The notes below the pieces were generated by a model. That model worked only from the letters and a program-made list of their open reading frames with translations, searched no databases and had not been told where the DNA came from. From Filosporella fistucella (Eukaryota > Ascomycota > Leotiomycetes > Helotiales), in the NCBI GenBank assembly GCA_030077755.1, contig JAQJZZ010000015.1:1488001-1552000 (forward strand): 64,000 nt of DNA, given 5' to 3'. A program made the translations under genes and the position numbers. This document shows, one piece after another, positions 59,799 to 64,000 of the stretch (position 1 is its first letter; every line of letters begins with the position of its first letter).

Positions 59799-62700
59799 AT
59801 GCCTCCCAAGAAGAAAAACAACAAAAAAGCTGCCGATGATTGGGAGTCGGAGTTAGGAGAGACCCCCGCAGCAGTCGCCACGCCTGCCGACGACAGCAAA
59901 GATGCGCCTGCAGAGGCAGATGCGGAGGAGGAGTTTCCTGCAGGAGGACTAATGGCAATGATGCGCAAGAGGAATAAGAAGAAGAAGGGCAAAGGTGGAG
60001 ATGACGCTTTGGAGGGAGAAGATGCGCCTTCAGAGGAACCACAACCAGCGCTGGAGGAGAAGGCCCCTGAGGAAGCTTCAATAGAGGATGAATTTGCTCT
60101 CCCAGAGAAGAAAGGAAAGGGTAAAGGTGTTTCTGCTCCAGCCAAGGGAGTGGCATCGAAACCAGAAGATGAGGATGAGGAGAGAGGTGCAGATGGCAAG
60201 GTCCTGACTAAGGCGCAGAAGGAAAAGCTCAAGAAGGAGCGTGAGAAGCAGCGAAAGAAGGAAAATGTAAGCATGCTGATATAGCAGTGTCCACATTTGT
60301 CACGATACTAATTCCTCAATTTAGGCTGCGAAGAAGAAAACAACTACTCCTGCTGGAAAAGTGCCCGAGCCAGTGAAAACTGAAGAAGTCAAAGCCCCAG
60401 AGCCATCATCAACAAAGCCTGCAGCCGGTGGTAAGGGTAAGAAGCTGCCTGCTGCTCTTGCAAAGCTTCAACAACAACAAGAAGAATTGAGAAAACGTGA
60501 AGAGGAGAGAGCCGCTGCTATTGCGGCTGAGAAGGCGCGGATTGAAGAAGAAGAGCGACGAGAGGCAGAAGAGGAAAAGCGGAAGGAAGAGGCTAAAGCT
60601 TTGAAAAAGCAGAAGGAGAAAGAGAAAATTGAGCAGCAAAAGAGAGAAGGCACATATCTTACCAAAGCTCAGCGTGAGGAAAAGCTGAAGAATGAGATGA
60701 AATTAAAGCAGATGATCGCAGCTGGGGTCAAGGTAGGAGGGCTTGAGGGCGGAGAAAAGAAGAAACCCACGTATAGCAACAAGAAAAAGGGTGGTCGCAA
60801 GAACCCTGAGGAGATTAAGGTACGTGTTAGCTTCTTAACGTGTCAGTCTTCAAGCTGACGAGACTCAGGCCGATGAGGAGCGGGCATTGGCAGAGGCTGC
60901 TGAACGAGCTAAAAAAGAGGCTGAAAGAAAGCTTGCAGAGACCGCTGCTAAGGCAGCGAAGGAGGCCGCTGAAGCGGCTGCTGCGAAAGAGGCGGAAGAA
61001 AGTGATCTTGAAGACGATTGGGAGAAGGCCGCTGCTGAAAGTGAAGAAGACATCAAGGAAAGCTGGGACGCTGACTCAGAAGATGAGCGAGAAAAGGCCG
61101 CCGCCAAGAAAGCCTCTGCAGAGACAGCAGATACAAAGACTCTTCCTTCACGCACCAAAAAGGATGAATCTGACTCCGAATCTGACTCTGAGTCGGAGGA
61201 ATCTTCGGAAGACGAGGAGGCGACAGCTGCCCAACTTGCAGAGGCTCAGCATAAGAAGGAAGCTGCTGAGAGACGTGAGAAAGCACACCAAGCAGCCTTG
61301 GCCGCTCGTTCGAAGGACAATCTTCGCTCTCCTATTTGTTGTATCCTTGGACACGTCGATACCGGGAAGACCAAATTACTGGACAAGATCAGACAAACGA
61401 ATGTTCAAGAAGGCGAAGCTGGAGGCATCACCCAGCAAATCGGTGCTACCTACTTCCCTGTGGAGTCTATCAGACAGAAGACCCAGGTCGTCAACCGAGA
61501 CAACAGTTTTGAATTCAAAGTCCCGGGTCTTTTAGTGATTGATACACCCGGTCACGAATCTTTCTCTAATCTCCGTTCTCGTGGTTCGTCACTCTGCAAT
61601 ATTGCCATCCTTGTCGTCGATATTATGCATGGCCTTGAACCGCAAACCCTGGAATCAATGAAATTACTACGAGACCGGAAAACACCTTTTATTGTTGCGC
61701 TGAACAAAATTGATCGTCTTTATGGCTGGAAGAAGGTTGACAACAACGGTTTCCAAGAAAGTTTGGCGCTCCAAAACAAGGGTGTGCAAAACGAATTTGC
61801 AAAGCGTTTGACAGATACCAAAGTCGCCTTCGCCGAACAGGGCTTCAACGCTGAATTGTTCTACGAGAACAAATCGATGGCAAAATTTGTCTCCTTGGTG
61901 CCTACTTCTGCTCATACTGGCGAGGGTATTCCAGACATGCTCAAGCTGATTCTACAGCTAACTCAAGAGAGAATGGTTGGCTCTCTGATGTATCTGTCTG
62001 AGGTTCAGGCCACCGTTCTTGAGGTCAAGGCCATTGAAGGGTTCGGCATGACTATTGATGTCATATTGTCTAATGGTATCCTCCGGGAAGGAGACCGAAT
62101 AGTTCTCTGCGGTGTAGAAGGCGCGATTACCACAAACATTCGAGCACTGCTGACACCTGCACCACTGAAGGAACTGCGTCTCAAATCACAATACGTACAC
62201 AATAAAGAGGTTAAAGCTGCTCTAGGTGTCAAGATCAGTGCGCCGAACCTCGAAGGTGCTATCGCTGGTTCCAGACTGATGGTTGTTGGTCCCGATGACG
62301 ACGAATCCGATATCGAGGAAGAAGTTCTTTCTGATCTTGGTGCTCTCTTCAAGCGTGTCGAAAAGTCTGGTCGTGGTGTCACTGTACAAGCTTCAACTCT
62401 AGGTTCACTCGAGGCTCTGTTGGATTTCTTGAAAGTGTCCAAAATTCCGGTTGCAAATGTCGGAATTGGTCCAGTCTACAAGAGAGATGTCATGAATTGT
62501 GGAACCATGTTAGAAAAGAACAAGGAGTACGCAGTCATGCTATGTTTCGATGTCAAGATTGATAAAGATGCACAACTCTACGCTGATGAGCAGGGAATCA
62601 AAATTTTCACTGCAGATATCATCTACCATCTGTTCGATGCATTCACCAAGCACATGGCCATCATCGCTGAGAAGAAGAAGGAAGAGTCGAAAATGGACGC

Positions 62701-63161
62701 TGTTTTCCCCTGTGTCCTAAATCCTGTTTCTGTATTCAACAAGACTGGGCCGATCGTCGTTGGTGTGGATGTTGTTGAAGGCCAATTGAAATTACTCACT
62801 CCCATTGCGGCAGTGAAGCAAAATCCAGTCACAGGAGTGAAAGAGATCGTCAAGATAGGCAGAGTGTAAGTGTTTTGAAACTTTTGGATTGTGATAAAGC
62901 TAATTAGAACTTAGTACTGGCATCGAACGTGATCATAAGCAAATCCAGGTCTGTAAAAAGGGCCAGCCTTCCGTCGCCATCAAGATCGAGATGGGAGGTC
63001 ATCAGCCTACTTATGGACGACAACTTGAAGAAAAGGACGTACTTTATTCGTTGATATCTCGCAAGAGTATTGACGTTCTAAAAGAGTTCTACCGCTCTGA
63101 TGTCACGAATGATGAGTGGCTCCTTATCAAGAAGTTGAAGCCTCTTTTTGATATTCCATAG
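59799..63161 (+). CDS. FUN12: Translation initiation factor eIF5B
   Basis: Exons are 59799..60266, 60325..60819, 60869..62865 and 62915..63161, giving 1068 residues. eIF5B is the GTPase that joins ribosomal subunits and is the homologue of bacterial IF2. The N-terminal 480 residues are a highly charged K/E/A-rich disordered region ([31 protein letters not shown]). The G domain has G1 [14 protein letters not shown], switch [14 protein letters not shown]3 DTPGHESF and G4 [11 protein letters not shown]. Domain II follows ([19 protein letters not shown]), then domain III and the IF2-like C-terminal domain ([30 protein letters not shown]). The small last exon completes domain IV. All motifs are intact. 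Confidence 0.96.

Positions 63162-64000
<839 letters not shown>

Noticed and set aside
59783..60274. Long antisense open frame opposite the eIF5B N-terminus
   Set aside because: Shadow of the low-complexity K/E/A-rich coding strand; Ser/Phe-rich antisense composition with no motifs.

Overview
The window is nuclear DNA of a filamentous ascomycete (Pezizomycotina). The gene models have many short introns (mostly 43-65 nt), with GT donors, AG acceptors and CTAAC/CTGAC-like branch sites such as TACTAAC in the ARV1 gene. The protein set includes DASH subunit Ask1, ERG5/CYP61, ARV1, Rrn7, Vps52 and a DUF1996 secreted protein. The overall flavour suggests Leotiomycetes, but the class is a guess; the subphylum is solid. 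No virus, CRISPR array, plasmid or intact transposon is visible.

Layout. 0-6.3 kb: the 3' part of CTF18, then three small divergent CxxC...CxxC proteins that look like a local paralogue family, the third frameshifted. 7.6-10.1 kb: a membrane-anchored WbsX-type glycosyltransferase with a 17-proline tract. 10.3-11.8 kb: a decayed, multiply frameshifted gene. 12.4-20.7 kb: ARV1, a small membrane protein, a 3-hydroxyisobutyrate-dehydrogenase-like enzyme, mitochondrial N-acetylglutamate synthase with a Gcn4/CPC1-type site upstream, and a Gvp36-like BAR protein. 21.3-26.8 kb: ATG22, then two head-to-head genes that carry the DhaK and DhaL halves of a dihydroxyacetone kinase separately. 27.5 kb: tRNA-Ile(AAT) with a 10-nt intron. 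28.1-36.2 kb: a GNAT acetyltransferase, a DUF1996 secreted protein, a probably broken CYP52-like P450, DASH subunit ASK1 and a small conserved-looking protein. 38.3-40.5 kb: ERG5, with a 417-nt first intron. 42.9-54 kb: rhodanese, a Yip1-family membrane protein, ubiquitin-L40 (start codon split by an intron, followed by a 7-nt microexon), Rrn7, eIF5A, Vps52 and a Gyp8-like TBC GAP. 54.5-64 kb: a DDB1/CPSF-A-like MMS1_N protein, eIF5B and the first exon of a GH13 alpha-glucosidase.

Most genes are housekeeping: chromosome cohesion and segregation (Ctf18, Ask1), sterol supply and distribution (Erg5, Arv1), Golgi/endosome traffic (Gvp36, Yip1 family, Vps52, Gyp8), translation and ribosome synthesis (L40, eIF5A, eIF5B, Rrn7) and arginine synthesis (NAGS). 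The accessory features most worth a second look are the CxxC trio, the split dihydroxyacetone kinase pair, the two-domain glycosyltransferase, the microexon ubiquitin gene and the two disrupted genes. Exon boundaries were set by hand from reading-frame continuity, splice consensus and recalled family motifs. No alignment or database search was run.
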